A DNA stretch of 64,000 nt, from the NCBI RefSeq assembly GCF_016587355.1, contig NZ_BNJF01000009.1:186001-250000 (forward strand). Direction: 5' to 3'. Both the position numbers and the translations under genes were made by a program. Below, one piece after another: positions 44,331 to 54,311 of the stretch; within the stretch, counting starts at the first letter, position 1, and every line of letters begins with the position of its first letter. A model generated the notes under the pieces. That model was not told the origin of the DNA. It saw only the letters and a program-made list of their open reading frames with translations, and made no database searches. Source of the stretch: Ktedonospora formicarum. Lineage in GTDB: Bacteria > Chloroflexota > Ktedonobacteria > Ktedonobacterales > Ktedonobacteraceae.

Positions 44331-44638
44331 TGTCTAGGTAGGATATGTTTGTAAAATTCAGGATTGGCACGCCAAACACGTGCATGAAAGAGGTTAATGG
44401 TGAATACTCCAAGTGCCGCAAAGGTATACGCGAGGATCGGGTCGCCATGCTGCAGCCAGGTAAAATACCAGAAGATGCCTCCAATGAGAAATGCGCTCCA
44501 TCCTTCGAGTAGATTGACCACAGCCGATTTTCCAAGAGGCGACGGGTGCTCCTGGCCAGTAATTCCTGTGATGAAATGAGGCAATCCGTTCCCCGCGTTG
44601 AGACCTGCCAAGAAAGCGAGAACAATGGTGATGAGCAT
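44318..44638 (-). CDS. Small DUF-type membrane protein
   Basis: A 106-residue protein with three hydrophobic segments (LITIVLAFLAGLNAGNGLPH, GWSAFLIGGIFWYFTWL, LAYTFAALGVFTINLFHARV). The NGLPHFITGITGQEHPSPLG start is typical of a small integral membrane family. It is divergent from the MmyB-like regulator, about 110 bases apart, and may be its target. Confidence 0.7.
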   Translation of the reverse strand: MLITIVLAFLAGLNAGNGLPHFITGITGQEHPSPLGKSAVVNLLEGWSAFLIGGIFWYFTWLQHGDPILAYTFAALGVFTINLFHARVWRANPEFYKHILPRQKSS

Positions 44639-44750
44639 ATTCCTTCTTTCTCCTTTATAAGTTGTGATAAAATCCTACCAGTGTTTTTCTCCTAGAACCA
44701 GGAGTCAACATATTCTGGTATAAAAGCTACCAGGATAAGGGAGCAGAGCG

Positions 44751-45593
44751 ATGAATGAGAAAGAACGACGCACAGAGTTGGCCCAGTTTTTGCGGACTCG
44801 TCGTGAGCGCATTTCCCCACAGCACGTCGGATTGCCGCCGGGAACACGTCGTAGAACCCCAGGGCTGCGCAGAGAGGAACTGGCGCTGTTAGCAGGCATC
44901 GGAGCAACCTGGTACACCTGGCTGGAACAAGGACGTGCGATTATCGTGTCAGGATCAGTATTGGAAAGCTTGGCTCGTGTTTTACAACTGGATGCAGATG
45001 AGCGAGCCCATCTCTTCATTCTCGCACGTCAACAACTGCCTGCGGACCCACTGCCCTTGACTCAGACCATTGATTCCGCTCTCCAGCTCATTCTTGATAC
45101 GATGGGTATCTACCCCGCCTGGGTCTTGAGCCCTCGTTGGGATATCATTGCCTGGAATCAGGCCGCTTGCCGGGTGCTTGGTGATTTCGGCACAATGGCT
45201 TCCCGAAAGCGTCATATCCTCTGGCTGCTCTTTACTGATCCACGATACCGTGCAATGGCTGTGGATTGGGAACGGGAGGCCCAGCGCTTCCTTGCTCTCT
45301 TTCGCGCCAGTACCCAGCGCTATGTCGGAGAAGCTTGGCTGACTGAATTAATCCATGATCTGGAGCAGGTGAGTCCAGCATTTCGCGAGTGGTGGTCCCG
45401 TCATGATGTTCAAGGGGTTCAGGCTGAACACAAGCACCTGCTCCATCCTCTGGTGGGACTCCTGGTTCTGCAGGCAAAGACCTTCCAGGTTGCAGATCAC
45501 CCAGATTTACAGATGATCATCTATACACCTGTCCCTGGAACGGATACGGCAGCCAAATTAGCGGTTCTCTCCGAACCTCTCTCGGCAGAGTAA
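44751..45593 (+). CDS. MmyB-like XRE transcriptional regulator
   Basis: A 280-residue regulator with GGAG upstream. N-terminal helix-turn-helix: AQFLRTRRERISPQHVGLPP, RRTPGLRREELALLAGIGAT, WYTWLEQGR. C-terminal MmyB-type ligand pocket: PAWVLSPRWDIIAWNQAACR, NILWLLFTDP-like HILWLLFTDPRYRAMAVDWE, TLTVYTPVPG-like QMIIYTPVPGTDTAAKLAVL. Members usually repress or activate the divergent neighbour in response to a small hydrophobic ligand; here that is the small membrane protein. Confidence 0.88.
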   Translation: MNEKERRTELAQFLRTRRERISPQHVGLPPGTRRRTPGLRREELALLAGIGATWYTWLEQGRAIIVSGSVLESLARVLQLDADERAHLFILARQQLPADPLPLTQTIDSALQLILDTMGIYPAWVLSPRWDIIAWNQAACRVLGDFGTMASRKRHILWLLFTDPRYRAMAVDWEREAQRFLALFRASTQRYVGEAWLTELIHDLEQVSPAFREWWSRHDVQGVQAEHKHLLHPLVGLLVLQAKTFQVADHPDLQMIIYTPVPGTDTAAKLAVLSEPLSAE

Positions 45594-45686
45594 CCTCTCT
45601 TGACGCATCTTTCAAAGGGGTGCTCTCTATCATCTCTGGGATATTTTAGTTTTCGAGAGTCCCTAAAAGGTTTTTTTGACTCCCCT

Positions 45687-47690
45687 CTACGTTGAGTACA
45701 GCGACTTATATGCGAGAGTGAGTCCTTGTGCGAGGACCTCCTGCTCCAGAAGGACCACCACGCGTAGCGCGCTCCCGAGCTGGGTGAGCACCTGCTGAAT
45801 TTTCTGGGCCGATTTTTGTGTAGGAGTAACGACGAGAATGAGGGGGAGCGCCTTTCCTGTGATGAGTTGGAAATCAAGATAGGCGTTGAATTTACGCTGG
45901 TACTCAAGTGTTCCGGTCGTGCCGCGATCATATTCGAGCAGCAGAGTGGTCCGCTGAGCCGTGGGGGATGGGGCGAACACGAGTTCGGCGTCTGGTCTCG
46001 CACGACCTGTGCCTTGCAGAAACATCTCTCTATACCAGCGTATAGAGGTCTGCGCGTTTTTCCATTCGTAGAGCATTTCTCCTCGCTCGTGTGTGCCTTT
46101 GAGGAGCTGGCGCATGAACCTGTAGAGGCTGCTGGTATGCCCTTTTTGACGGTCCAGGCCCGCTACCCCCCACTGTCTCCAGAGTTGTTCCTCATCACTC
46201 GTGCGGTTTTTGGGATGGACAACATAATACCTCAAAGGCTCTCCCTGGCGTACAGCCATATAGTGTAAGGCCGCTGATGTAAGCAGGTAGCGTTCTTGCT
46301 CTTGTGGGGGCATACTGGTGGTGGGCCAGAGCCGTGCATCGAGTAAGTGTTGCTTGAAAAGATGGGTGATATCGTGTTGGGTGGATTTGATCGCTTTAGG
46401 TACCCCATCAGGGCGTAGGAGGGTGTGCAAGGTCTGGAGGTCGAGCAGAGGATGATGGGCAACGAAGGCGAGCAGGCGTTTCTCCTGAGCGGTGAGTGCA
46501 AGGGTGAGTAATCCTGCTCCATACACGCTCTCCTGCGTTTTTCTTTGCCTGACGAAGAAGTGCTGTATCTGTTCTCTGTCAAGACGGGCGGCCTCATCTT
46601 GCAGTGATTCGCCCACATAGCGTGTCAGGTGCTCGTGTGCATGTGGAGGGGGAAGTGCCGCCTCTTTCAGGCGTATGGAAGAGAATGTGTGTTGTTGCGA
46701 GATGGATTCGGCAAGTGCTTCTGAGGCTGGTTCTCGTAGAAGCGCAGGGAAGGCGATTAGTGGGATGTGCGTGGGATTATTTGTATGTGCCAGAGTCGCA
46801 AGGTCGCGCCAGATAGCAGCATAGAGTCCATGCTCCATTGCCTCGCCTGTTGTCAGACCGCCTGCGAGCGGTCTGGTTGTGCGTTTGAGCGCACTCTCGG
46901 CAAGTAGCGATGCCCAGAGTGTGAGGCGATGCTCTGTGGTCACGATCAGGAGATGGGGCCAGCTTTGACGGTACAAAAGGCTCATTGCACGTAGATCAAG
47001 AAGTGAGCGAAGATCCGCCCCGATCTGTTTTTCTGCCCTGTGATGGGGGCCAGTATCCACGTGGACGAGGAACGCATAGGTTGCCCCGGCATGCTCAATG
47101 AGGAGGGCGGCGTCACTGCGCAGACGCTGGCGTCGCTCCCCAACGTGGAACATATGCGACCAGGGTTGTTGATAACTCACCAGGTGATCTCCATGGTCCT
47201 CTGCTTCAGCGATAAGCCGGGTGATCAGTTCGGCAAGCGTCAGGTGGATGTGTGGCTGGGAGAGACGCGCAAGAAGATCATCACGTTCGACGGGATAGGC
47301 TTTGGTCAGTCGGGCCAGGGTGAGAGGGGGAGTCGGGATGACGGTTGCACTGTAGAGATAGAGCCCCCAATCGGTGACATAGTAGCGGCGGTATCTCCCC
47401 TGCTCAGGCTCTTGAAGGACAATGGTATCAATCAACTTGAGCCTGGTCATTGCCCTGATCTGTTGAGCAAGCGTGTGTCTGGAGATGACTGCAACCGAAC
47501 TTTGCCTGTGCGCTGAGAGGACACGGAAGAGTTCTTCCTGCGAGAGGAGTGAGAGCCAGATGAGCCAGGAGAGCAGGAAAAGGTGACGCTCGCTATACTC
47601 ATGCTGTGCCAGGAAGGCTTCGAGATCTCTGCGGTAGAGCGGGGGCCAGATGTCCATTGGTTCCTTTGGAGTATCGTTTTGTTCCATCAC
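45687..47690 (-). CDS. Replication-relaxation family protein
   Basis: A 667-residue protein whose start overlaps the stop of the coupling protein by 4 bases, so it is translationally coupled. The C-terminal domain (~500-650) has the family pattern: RRHxWGVAGLDRQKGHTSSL, RPDAELVF, LLLEYDRGTTGTLEYQRKFN. The N-terminal half has a similar but weaker block (RLRSDAALLIEHAG, FLVHVDTGPHHRAEKQI), indicating an internal duplication. A winged helix precedes each (IRAMTRLKLIDTI; DITHLFKQHLLDARL). Such proteins accompany conjugation genes and may process or replicate transferred DNA. Confidence 0.75.
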   Translation of the reverse strand: MMEQNDTPKEPMDIWPPLYRRDLEAFLAQHEYSERHLFLLSWLIWLSLLSQEELFRVLSAHRQSSVAVISRHTLAQQIRAMTRLKLIDTIVLQEPEQGRYRRYYVTDWGLYLYSATVIPTPPLTLARLTKAYPVERDDLLARLSQPHIHLTLAELITRLIAEAEDHGDHLVSYQQPWSHMFHVGERRQRLRSDAALLIEHAGATYAFLVHVDTGPHHRAEKQIGADLRSLLDLRAMSLLYRQSWPHLLIVTTEHRLTLWASLLAESALKRTTRPLAGGLTTGEAMEHGLYAAIWRDLATLAHTNNPTHIPLIAFPALLREPASEALAESISQQHTFSSIRLKEAALPPPHAHEHLTRYVGESLQDEAARLDREQIQHFFVRQRKTQESVYGAGLLTLALTAQEKRLLAFVAHHPLLDLQTLHTLLRPDGVPKAIKSTQHDITHLFKQHLLDARLWPTTSMPPQEQERYLLTSAALHYMAVRQGEPLRYYVVHPKNRTSDEEQLWRQWGVAGLDRQKGHTSSLYRFMRQLLKGTHERGEMLYEWKNAQTSIRWYREMFLQGTGRARPDAELVFAPSPTAQRTTLLLEYDRGTTGTLEYQRKFNAYLDFQLITGKALPLILVVTPTQKSAQKIQQVLTQLGSALRVVVLLEQEVLAQGLTLAYKSLYST

Positions 47691-50600
47691 TCGCCTCGCT
47701 CTCTTTCACTCCTCCATGATAGTGCTCCACCAGCGCTCCGCATCGGGAAACGAGGTTGAGAGGTATTTGGCTCTTGCTCAGGGTCGCTGGGGAGAAGCGG
47801 AAACGGTGGCGCAACGCCAACAGGCTCTTTGGCCTGCTTTTTGCGCTTGCTGCGTGGATGATTCCTCTTCCCATCGCCTGGCGTGTCGATGTGCTCTTCT
47901 TCCTGGTCCGGTGTCGTTGCTGCTCCTTTCCCAGATCCTCCTGCGAGGCTACTTCTTATCGATGCCGGGGTCCCATCATGTTCGCGGTTTTTTGGAAACT
48001 GGTCGGCTGGAGAAGATGTCTGCGCTTGTTGCCAATGTGGTGCCTGGGGCTGTTGCCGTATCACCTGGACATCTGCGGCGAGCTGTTCCGCATGCGCTCG
48101 CTGTTGCTTGCTGGTCTGCGCGGCTTTCAGGTCGCGGGCATCACGCTGTAATTTTTGAGCAAGTGGCGTGATATCCAAAAACTGGGCCAGATGGTCGGCA
48201 TAGTGGCTGTCAATGTCAGCGGCTGATGTGTTCTGCTGCTGATGCTGCTGGCGTATTGTTGCAACTTGCTGTGCCTGCGACGGCGTATGGGCCCAGCTTG
48301 CAGGTGGCGTGAGCGTGACTGAGACAATTTGTACCGGATGCTTTGGGAGGCAGAGGCGCGCATAACTATGGAGCCTGGGCTGACTGAGAATATCCTTGGC
48401 TTCAATCACCCCACGGAATTCCTCTTCAAGGAGTTTGGCGTCGGCGGCAGAGACGTTAAAGGCAAACATGTTGTCGCAATTCGAAAAGACCATTTCGAGT
48501 AAGCCATCACGTATTTTGTTCAGCCGTTTGAGGTTTTGTGTTGCCAGCAGGAGCGAACAGCCAAACTTGGCATCCTCAGAGAGTAAGCGATCCCAGTCCC
48601 CTCCTGCAAGAGCATGAAATTCATCGGCGGCACATAAGACCTGTCGCCTCTGTGGTAATGGCACATCTTGCTGCACATGGAAGGCGCGGTGTAACAGGTT
48701 GATCAGAGTGCTCCCCAAAATATTGACTGAGGCATCATCCATATCGCGTGAGGAGAGGGCGCAGAGCACAATCTTGCCTTCAGTAATGGCGACATGTACA
48801 GGGGCTTTGGTGATGGGTTGCCCGACGATACGTCGCATCTGTTGATTATCATGAAAGACGCCAAGTTTACTCACAATGGGCATGATGACCTCATTGCGGA
48901 ACGAACTTTGAGGGGGAAGCGCAAAGTAGACATTGACCCACCAGGCAAAGAGTTCCTGATGCCAGGTTTCACGCATATCAAGCTCTTGCAGGACCTGAAT
49001 GGCGTAATCTCGATACTGAAGTAGTGGATTAATATCCAGTAAGGTATATTGCTGATCGGCCTTCCCATGGCGCACGCGTTGCTGGTTCAGCGTATAGAGG
49101 AGTAAACAGACGGCTTTGAGGAAATAGGCCATTCTTGGTCCCCAGAAGTCAGACCAGACCCGCTCAAAACTTGCCAGCAAGTTGGCCACCGCCTGATCTC
49201 GGGTAAAGCCCATGGTGGCATCAAGGGGATTGAGCGCCGGGACGGCGTCTGTATCGGTGAGATCCAAAAGCACCACGTCTTTGACGCGCTGAGCCGGGAT
49301 GAGTTTGAGAAGGTCTTCTATCAGATCTTTATGGGGGTCAATCACAAACACGCCTGGCTGTAGCGTGTGATCCTGGACTTCCTGCATGGCTGCCTGGATA
49401 AGGAGCTGCATCAAGGTTGACTTCCCATAGCGGGAACGTGCCACCAGGAACTTGTGGCTAAAAAGCGTGGCATAGGGCAGATAGACAGGAACCGAATAGC
49501 CTCGATGTCTGGAATACCCGATAAAGGCCGGAGGAAGTGGGGCGCGTGCCTGCTCCATCTGTCGTGCTATTTCTGGTGATGCCAGGAGCTGCTTGAGAGA
49601 GACCCTTCGGACGAGGGGAAGATCCGTAAAGGCCTGGGGCAGATGAAAGGCTCCGGACAGCTCTAACCCATTCCAGATATCTGGACCTGGCACGCCCCCA
49701 TACAGGACGCGAAGGAGTGGATGAGCATAGGGAAATGCCGTGTGTGGATGAACAAGCTGACGGGCGCGTGTCTGCTTTGTTTGGATGGAGCGTACGCGCT
49801 TGAGCGCGAGGCTATTTGCCGAAGGTACGGTAAACTGTCGATAGGCGACGGCAAGGCGCGTGATATGGCGTTGTAACTGCTCTTTGGTTGAGGTGCTTTG
49901 CTGCCCAATGGCAATGACGCGCAGGGAGGTGTAAAAGGCCTGGCGAGAGAGTTTTTCTGTAACCAGTTGCATATCATAGATCTCCTGGCGTGCATGTGTG
50001 CTCGTCCACCAGAGCAGTGCGATCCCCAGGACAAGAGCTGCCCCCAGGAGAAGAATGAGCTGGATCCAGGCCTGCGTGATGTAGCATCGATAGGCAAGCA
50101 GGGCTCCAAAGAGAGCCGCAACTAGCAGGAGGGTTTTCTGCATCTCGTTGGTGCCAGAGGAGGGCACACGTGCCCCGGTGAGTCGAGCATCACGCTCCCC
50201 TTGCAGTGGATGCTCGACCGATTTGCGGATATAGCGGTCAATCCAGTGCTCCGGTGCGCGTAGAAGCGCCAGTTGCGCAATCAGGCGTTGCCCAGAGCCA
50301 AGGGGTTCCATTGCTGCGAGAATACCTGCAAGTGGGTCTGCACCAGGCTCAAGAAGTTCCCTTCCGCTAAAGGTTTTGAGCGGCATCCAGGGCTTGTGGG
50401 TCATGGCAAATTCCCCAATCACTGCATGCTCCCCTTCGCGCAGAAGCAGGGGATCAGCTTCCGGCGCGATCCGCGAGAGGTCTGCCTGTGGATACTGTGC
50501 CGAGAATTGTTTGCTGAGCAGAAGGAGCTGTTCGGCAGAGGAGGCCCGCAGGACAAAGCCTTGCTCTCTGCGAGTCCCAACGAGCTCTACTGCAAAGGGC

Positions 50601-50788
50601 TCGTCAGAGGCACAGGCCTGAAAAAAGTTTTCCATGGCCGATGCCTGGCGCTCCTCCTCATCGCTGGGTGTAATGAGGAGGAGGTATTGTGCCCCCAGTG
50701 GCGGTGTCACGAGCTCGCCGTCTGGTGCCACGTGCGTTTGCTCGGTGCGTTGGTCTCTTGATGAAAGCGCGGCTGTGTGTTCCATCGG
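47687..50788 (-). CDS. VirD4/TraD-type coupling ATPase
   Basis: 1,033 residues from ATG 50788, which has GGAAGGGGGG upstream; a TTG at 50851 overlapping the previous stop is an alternative. Two membrane helices at ~216-256 (LLLVAALFGALLAYRCYI, LILLLGAALVLGIALLWW). P-loop RSRYGKSTLMQLL (~450), Walker B GVFVIDPHKDLIEDLL, a second DE motif LCAADEFHALAGGDW, and LLLATQNLKRLNKI typical of T4SS ATPases. The last ~200 residues are Gln/His-rich and disordered. It would deliver the relaxosome-bound DNA to the channel. It overlaps or abuts both neighbours in one operon. Confidence 0.88.
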   Translation of the reverse strand, partial: PMEHTAALSSRDQRTEQTHVAPDGELVTPPLGAQYLLLITPSDEEERQASAMENFFQACASDEPFAVELVGTRREQGFVLRASSAEQLLLLSKQFSAQYPQADLSRIAPEADPLLLREGEHAVIGEFAMTHKPWMPLKTFSGRELLEPGADPLAGILAAMEPLGSGQRLIAQLALLRAPEHWIDRYIRKSVEHPLQGERDARLTGARVPSSGTNEMQKTLLLVAALFGALLAYRCYITQAWIQLILLLGAALVLGIALLWWTSTHARQEIYDMQLVTEKLSRQAFYTSLRVIAIGQQSTSTKEQLQRHITRLAVAYRQFTVPSANSLALKRVRSIQTKQTRARQLVHPHTAFPYAHPLLRVLYGGVPGPDIWNGLELSGAFHLPQAFTDLPLVRRVSLKQLLASPEIARQMEQARAPLPPAFIGYSRHRGYSVPVYLPYATLFSHKFLVARSRYGKSTLMQLLIQAAMQEVQDHTLQPGVFVIDPHKDLIEDLLKLIPAQRVKDVVLLDLTDTDAVPALNPLDATMGFTRDQAVANLLASFERVWSDFWGPRMAYFLKAVCLLLYTLNQQRVRHGKADQQYTLLDINPLLQYRDYAIQVLQELDMRETWHQELFAWWVNVYFALPPQSSFRNEVIMPIVSKLGVFHDNQQMRRIVGQPITKAPVHVAITEGKIVLCALSSRDMDDASVNILGSTLINLLHRAFHVQQDVPLPQRRQVLCAADEFHALAGGDWDRLLSEDAKFGCSLLLATQNLKRLNKIRDGLLEMVFSNCDNMFAFNVSAADAKLLEEEFRGVIEAKDILSQPRLHSYARLCLPKHPVQIVSVTLTPPASWAHTPSQAQQVATIRQQHQQQNTSAADIDSHYADHLAQFLDITPLAQKLQRDARDLKAAQTSKQQRAHAEQLAADVQVIRQQPQAPHWQQAQTSSPADQFPKNREHDGTPASIRSSLAGGSGKGAATTPDQEEEHIDTPGDGKRNHPRSKRKKQAKEPVGVAPPFPLLPSDPEQEPNTSQPRFPMRSAGGALSWRSERERGE

Positions 50789-50847
50789 TGTCCCCCCTTC
50801 CTTGCTCATCGAGAATGGACGCATTTCATGGTTGTACGAGGAGGACT

Positions 50848-52689
50848 TCAAGCCCTTCCTGGGTGCTGCTCATGTGCCTTGCGCCTCATCGCTCGTCGTT
50901 CGACCGGGTCGGTGGTAAATATGGCCTGGTAGACAGGATTGGACCATATGGTCATGGGGGCGTATTCGTTGCCAATGCGTAAGACGCACTGACCCGGGAT
51001 CCCCTCGAGCAGGATGCGCTCTAATTCTTCTGGGAGGTGCAATTTCTCGACGGCTGTGCGCTGCATACCCATATAAAAGACCGTTCCTGCATTGGCGAGC
51101 ACAACCTGCCCTGCCTCCAAAAAGTCCTGTGGATGTTGACTCAGGGTGATCTGCGCAATCCCCAGTTTTCGAAAGCCTCGGCTGCCACTTTCTAGATAGC
51201 GTCGCCCGGCTGGATGCTTCAGGAGATACGATGCCTCTTCGACGATGTAGGCAAGATATCGGTCGTCCTGGCGCAGGGCTCGATGCCGGGTGAGAAAGTT
51301 CTGTACGACGTAGGTCATGAGCGCAAACCATTTAGGATGGAGCTCTTTAATCGAGAAAATGGTCAGCGGCGTTTCCAGTGAGATGCTGGTTTGTCCACCC
51401 TGAAAGAGGTAGGATGCTTTTTCTAAGCGTTCGAGCAGTGATTGCCGCATGCTTTCCGATGAGGCTGGGATGCTGCGCATCATTGCGATGAAATCAGCAA
51501 GGGTGGGGGCTGGGAAGAGAGCCGTCTCCGGGTGGCGTCGAAGGGCGTCATGGGTGATGCCTTTGTCTGCATAGGTTGCCCGTGCGATTGCCATCAGGTA
51601 AGCTTCCTCGCTCCTGGTAAGAGGGGTATCCTCTTCTGCTACCAGAAGGGTGAGGCCAGTCATGAGCGAGTTATCGAAAAATTCCGCGAGCATGTCCGCT
51701 GGATCATCTGGATCAATAGCCCCAGGCCCAAAGGGAAGATCAAAGAGGTTGATCGGGCAACTGCGTGCCAGGTTATAGCGCTGACTTTCTCCATGGAGGG
51801 CATCATGGAGGGCAAGATAATCATCGTCCTTATCAAGGACCACAACATCAGCAAGTCCCAGCCCAAGAAAGCCGGTTGCAATGGTCAGGCCAACCCAGGT
51901 CTTTCCCTGGCCCGTGTCTCCAATGACGACGATATGGGGATTGCCAACTTTTTTGCGAGAGGACCACGGGTTGAGATAGACTGGCTGATGGGCCATGCCA
52001 CTGCCTGTATAGCCAAGAAACAGGCCCGTGGGAGTGCCAACCACTCCGCGTGTGCCGGGAAGCATTGTCGAGAGCACATCGCTGGTGAGCTTGACCCAGT
52101 GTTGTAAACGATCGACGCCAACAGGCAAACAACTCTGCCAGGCAAGATCTTGTTGGTGAAGCGCGGGCCGTGCCTGCAGTTGCATCTCCCGTAGATGGGA
52201 AAGCACATAGCGCGAGCGTTGCTCTAGCCGTTCACGACTTCCGGCATGAACGCCGATAGTCATGGAGACATCAAAAATTTTCATTTGTCTGGACGCCAGG
52301 GCACGTGTTACCTGGCGAATCTGGTCTGCTTCCAGGTGCTGATCAACAGTGGTAATGCGCAGTGTTTTCTGATCTGAGAGGCGTTTGCTTTCGAGTTTGG
52401 TGAGTGCATGCTCAAGTTTGAGAATCATGGCGCGGCTATCGTTGGGTTCAAGATGGGTCGAGACAAGAAGTGGAATGCCCAGATCAAGAAGGTTGTTGAC
52501 CCACCCGCAGAGGAGGTGATGTCCATAGCCAGTGATGGTGACCTGCTGGAGATAGCGGGTATGCCGCCCTGCCTGGATTTCCAGGATCTCTGGATGCAGG
52601 GTCACACTCGTTGGGGCAAGCAGATCGGCGGCGGCAAGCGTGCCTGCTTCGAGCCGTGTCTGGGCGTGTTGGCTGCTATAGTAAAACAT
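50848..52689 (-). CDS. VirB4/TraU-type conjugation ATPase
   Basis: 613 residues from ATG 52689 (GGGGG eight bases upstream; GTG 52698 also possible). N-terminal VirB4 domain (TRYLQQVTITGYG, REMQLQARPALHQQDLAWQS), then the motor domain with Walker A VIGDTGQGKTWVGL (~255) and Walker B LAYIVEEASYLLKHP (~480), and the arginine-finger region IAQITLSQHPQDFLE. VirB4 energises pilus assembly and substrate transfer. Operon neighbours support the call. Confidence 0.9.
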   Translation of the reverse strand: MFYYSSQHAQTRLEAGTLAAADLLAPTSVTLHPEILEIQAGRHTRYLQQVTITGYGHHLLCGWVNNLLDLGIPLLVSTHLEPNDSRAMILKLEHALTKLESKRLSDQKTLRITTVDQHLEADQIRQVTRALASRQMKIFDVSMTIGVHAGSRERLEQRSRYVLSHLREMQLQARPALHQQDLAWQSCLPVGVDRLQHWVKLTSDVLSTMLPGTRGVVGTPTGLFLGYTGSGMAHQPVYLNPWSSRKKVGNPHIVVIGDTGQGKTWVGLTIATGFLGLGLADVVVLDKDDDYLALHDALHGESQRYNLARSCPINLFDLPFGPGAIDPDDPADMLAEFFDNSLMTGLTLLVAEEDTPLTRSEEAYLMAIARATYADKGITHDALRRHPETALFPAPTLADFIAMMRSIPASSESMRQSLLERLEKASYLFQGGQTSISLETPLTIFSIKELHPKWFALMTYVVQNFLTRHRALRQDDRYLAYIVEEASYLLKHPAGRRYLESGSRGFRKLGIAQITLSQHPQDFLEAGQVVLANAGTVFYMGMQRTAVEKLHLPEELERILLEGIPGQCVLRIGNEYAPMTIWSNPVYQAIFTTDPVERRAMRRKAHEQHPGRA

Positions 52690-53923
52690 CCCATGCACCC
52701 CCTGGAGTCGTTTGGGAAAGCGGTGTTGGGTTGTAGTGTTCTGTACGGCCTGCTGTGTTGAGCGAGAGTCTTTTGGTGATGATGCATTTTGCAGTTTCGC
52801 CGAGGGGTGGAGGTAATCGACGATGACACGCGATCTCTTGCTTGCGGTTCATGTCTTTCCGAGGTGTGCGGGGGGATTGACTGTTGCTGCTGTGTGGGCG
52901 TGGTCTCGACGAGTTCTGGCATAAAGGTGGGCTCTGGACTGCCAGGTGCCAGACAGCGCGCAAAGAGCTGCAAGAGTTCCTGGTCTTCAAGGGCCAGATG
53001 CGCATATCCAGGTGCTGAATCGCTTTGCGTACAATGGAGGCGCGAATGCGCAGCTGGTCGAGTACCTGGGTCCGTGTTACCTGGGGCGTTTTTCGAAAGA
53101 GCAGGAGGCGTGAGATGGCGGAAAGAATGGAACGCGATGTCTCATCTGGCGTGTGCCATGCCATCTCTGCACTTGAGGCGGAAAGAATGAGAAAGTGCCG
53201 TGTACGAGTGCAGGTGCGCATGTGCTGCTCCTGAGCGTGTACGCTTGCGCGTTGAAGCGCCTGCAGATGAGGGGTCCCTGAGAGTTGTGGCAGGGCTTCC
53301 TTCTGTACAAGGAGTGCAGGCGCAGTCACTGGATCAATGTGCTCGGTCTGCGAGAGCAGGTGGAGATGAAACTCCAGGCCTGTGAGAAATCCTTCAAAGC
53401 GACGAAACACTCGGAGTTGCTCGTTCTCGGGAAGCAGGCAGATATTTTTCCCCTCAACCTCATAAGCCATCCAGTAACGCACCACAGTGGTCTTCTTGTG
53501 CTGGATGCTCTGCTCTGCGATGCCGTTGTGGATCGTATCCAGCGGAATCCAGGTGGCTTGTACAGAGGGAACTGGTTCTTCGTGTGAAGCTGGGTTTTCG
53601 ATGTGTTGTGATTGCCAGGTGGTGCGCCTGGGAAGCATCTTTGCGCGTAGCAGGACATAGAGCCAGTAGCCAATTGACATACCCTGGACCCGTCCATGCA
53701 CCAGAACTATGGTGGAAAGCGTGATCAACGCACAGACAATGAGATGGGGAAGCAAGGGGAGTGAGCCAGTCAGCGAAAAACTGCCGGTGAGCGCACCCAG
53801 ATCCGTGAGCAATTGTTGCAGGCTCATCCCAAAAATCTTCTCTTCAAAGGTGAAAAGGTGTCCAGGGACCTCTTTGACAAGCGGACTGGTCTCAAAGATT
53901 GACCTCTGTGATGCTTCTGACAT
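52676..53923 (-). pseudogene. PrgI-family transfer protein, probable frameshift in C-terminal part
   Basis: ATG 53923 has GAGGAG ten bases upstream. PrgI-like N terminus SPLVKEVPGHLFTFEEKIFG, MSLQQLLTDLGAL, two helices (LPLLPHLIVCALITLSTIVL, MSIGYWLYVLL), then a cytoplasmic domain. From ~53,020 the original frame becomes Ser/Pro/Arg-rich noise, while the +1 frame continues sensibly as PGYAHLALEDQELLQLFARC, LAPGSPEPTF, the usual L..EE...LLxxCLxP ending of this family. So one indel near 53,020 probably breaks it. PrgI precedes VirB4 in Gram-positive-type systems, as here. Confidence 0.65.
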
Positions 53924-54014
53924 GAATGTGATGCTCCTCTTGTGTGAAGAGGATGGCCGATTGCGCTCTGCCACCCTCTCTGTAATGCTCCAGATTTTAT
54001 GAATCCACTGGCGC

Positions 54015-54275
54015 TCAAGGGTGAAGTGCACTTCCAAGCTGTTGTCCAAAGGAAATGAGAGCCCCTGCCGCTGCGATAAGTGCCGCGCATAGAAACACCT
54101 TGCGTAAGTTTTCCCAGCGCTTTTGGTGTGCGACGACATTGGTATCATTCTCAAACATGATGATGATGACATAGACCACAATCATAAGGCCGGCAATAGT
54201 CAGCCCAATGACGGCGGCATCCTTTTGCAGATTGCCCAAAATGCCATTGAGCGACTTGAGTGTTCCATAATTCAT
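54015..54275 (-). CDS. VirB2-like pilin or channel subunit
   Basis: An 86-residue protein with a textbook AAGGAGG site eight bases before ATG. Two helices (AAVIGLTIAGLMIVVYVIII and VFLCAALIAAAGALISFG) separated by a short charged loop (KRWENLRK) fit TrbC/VirB2-type subunits. It lies between the VirB6-like and PrgI genes, the usual place. Confidence 0.7.
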   Translation of the reverse strand: MNYGTLKSLNGILGNLQKDAAVIGLTIAGLMIVVYVIIIMFENDTNVVAHQKRWENLRKVFLCAALIAAAGALISFGQQLGSALHP

Positions 54276-54311
54276 CGGGTAAACCTCCTTTTCGATGATG
54301 GGTTTGAAAGC

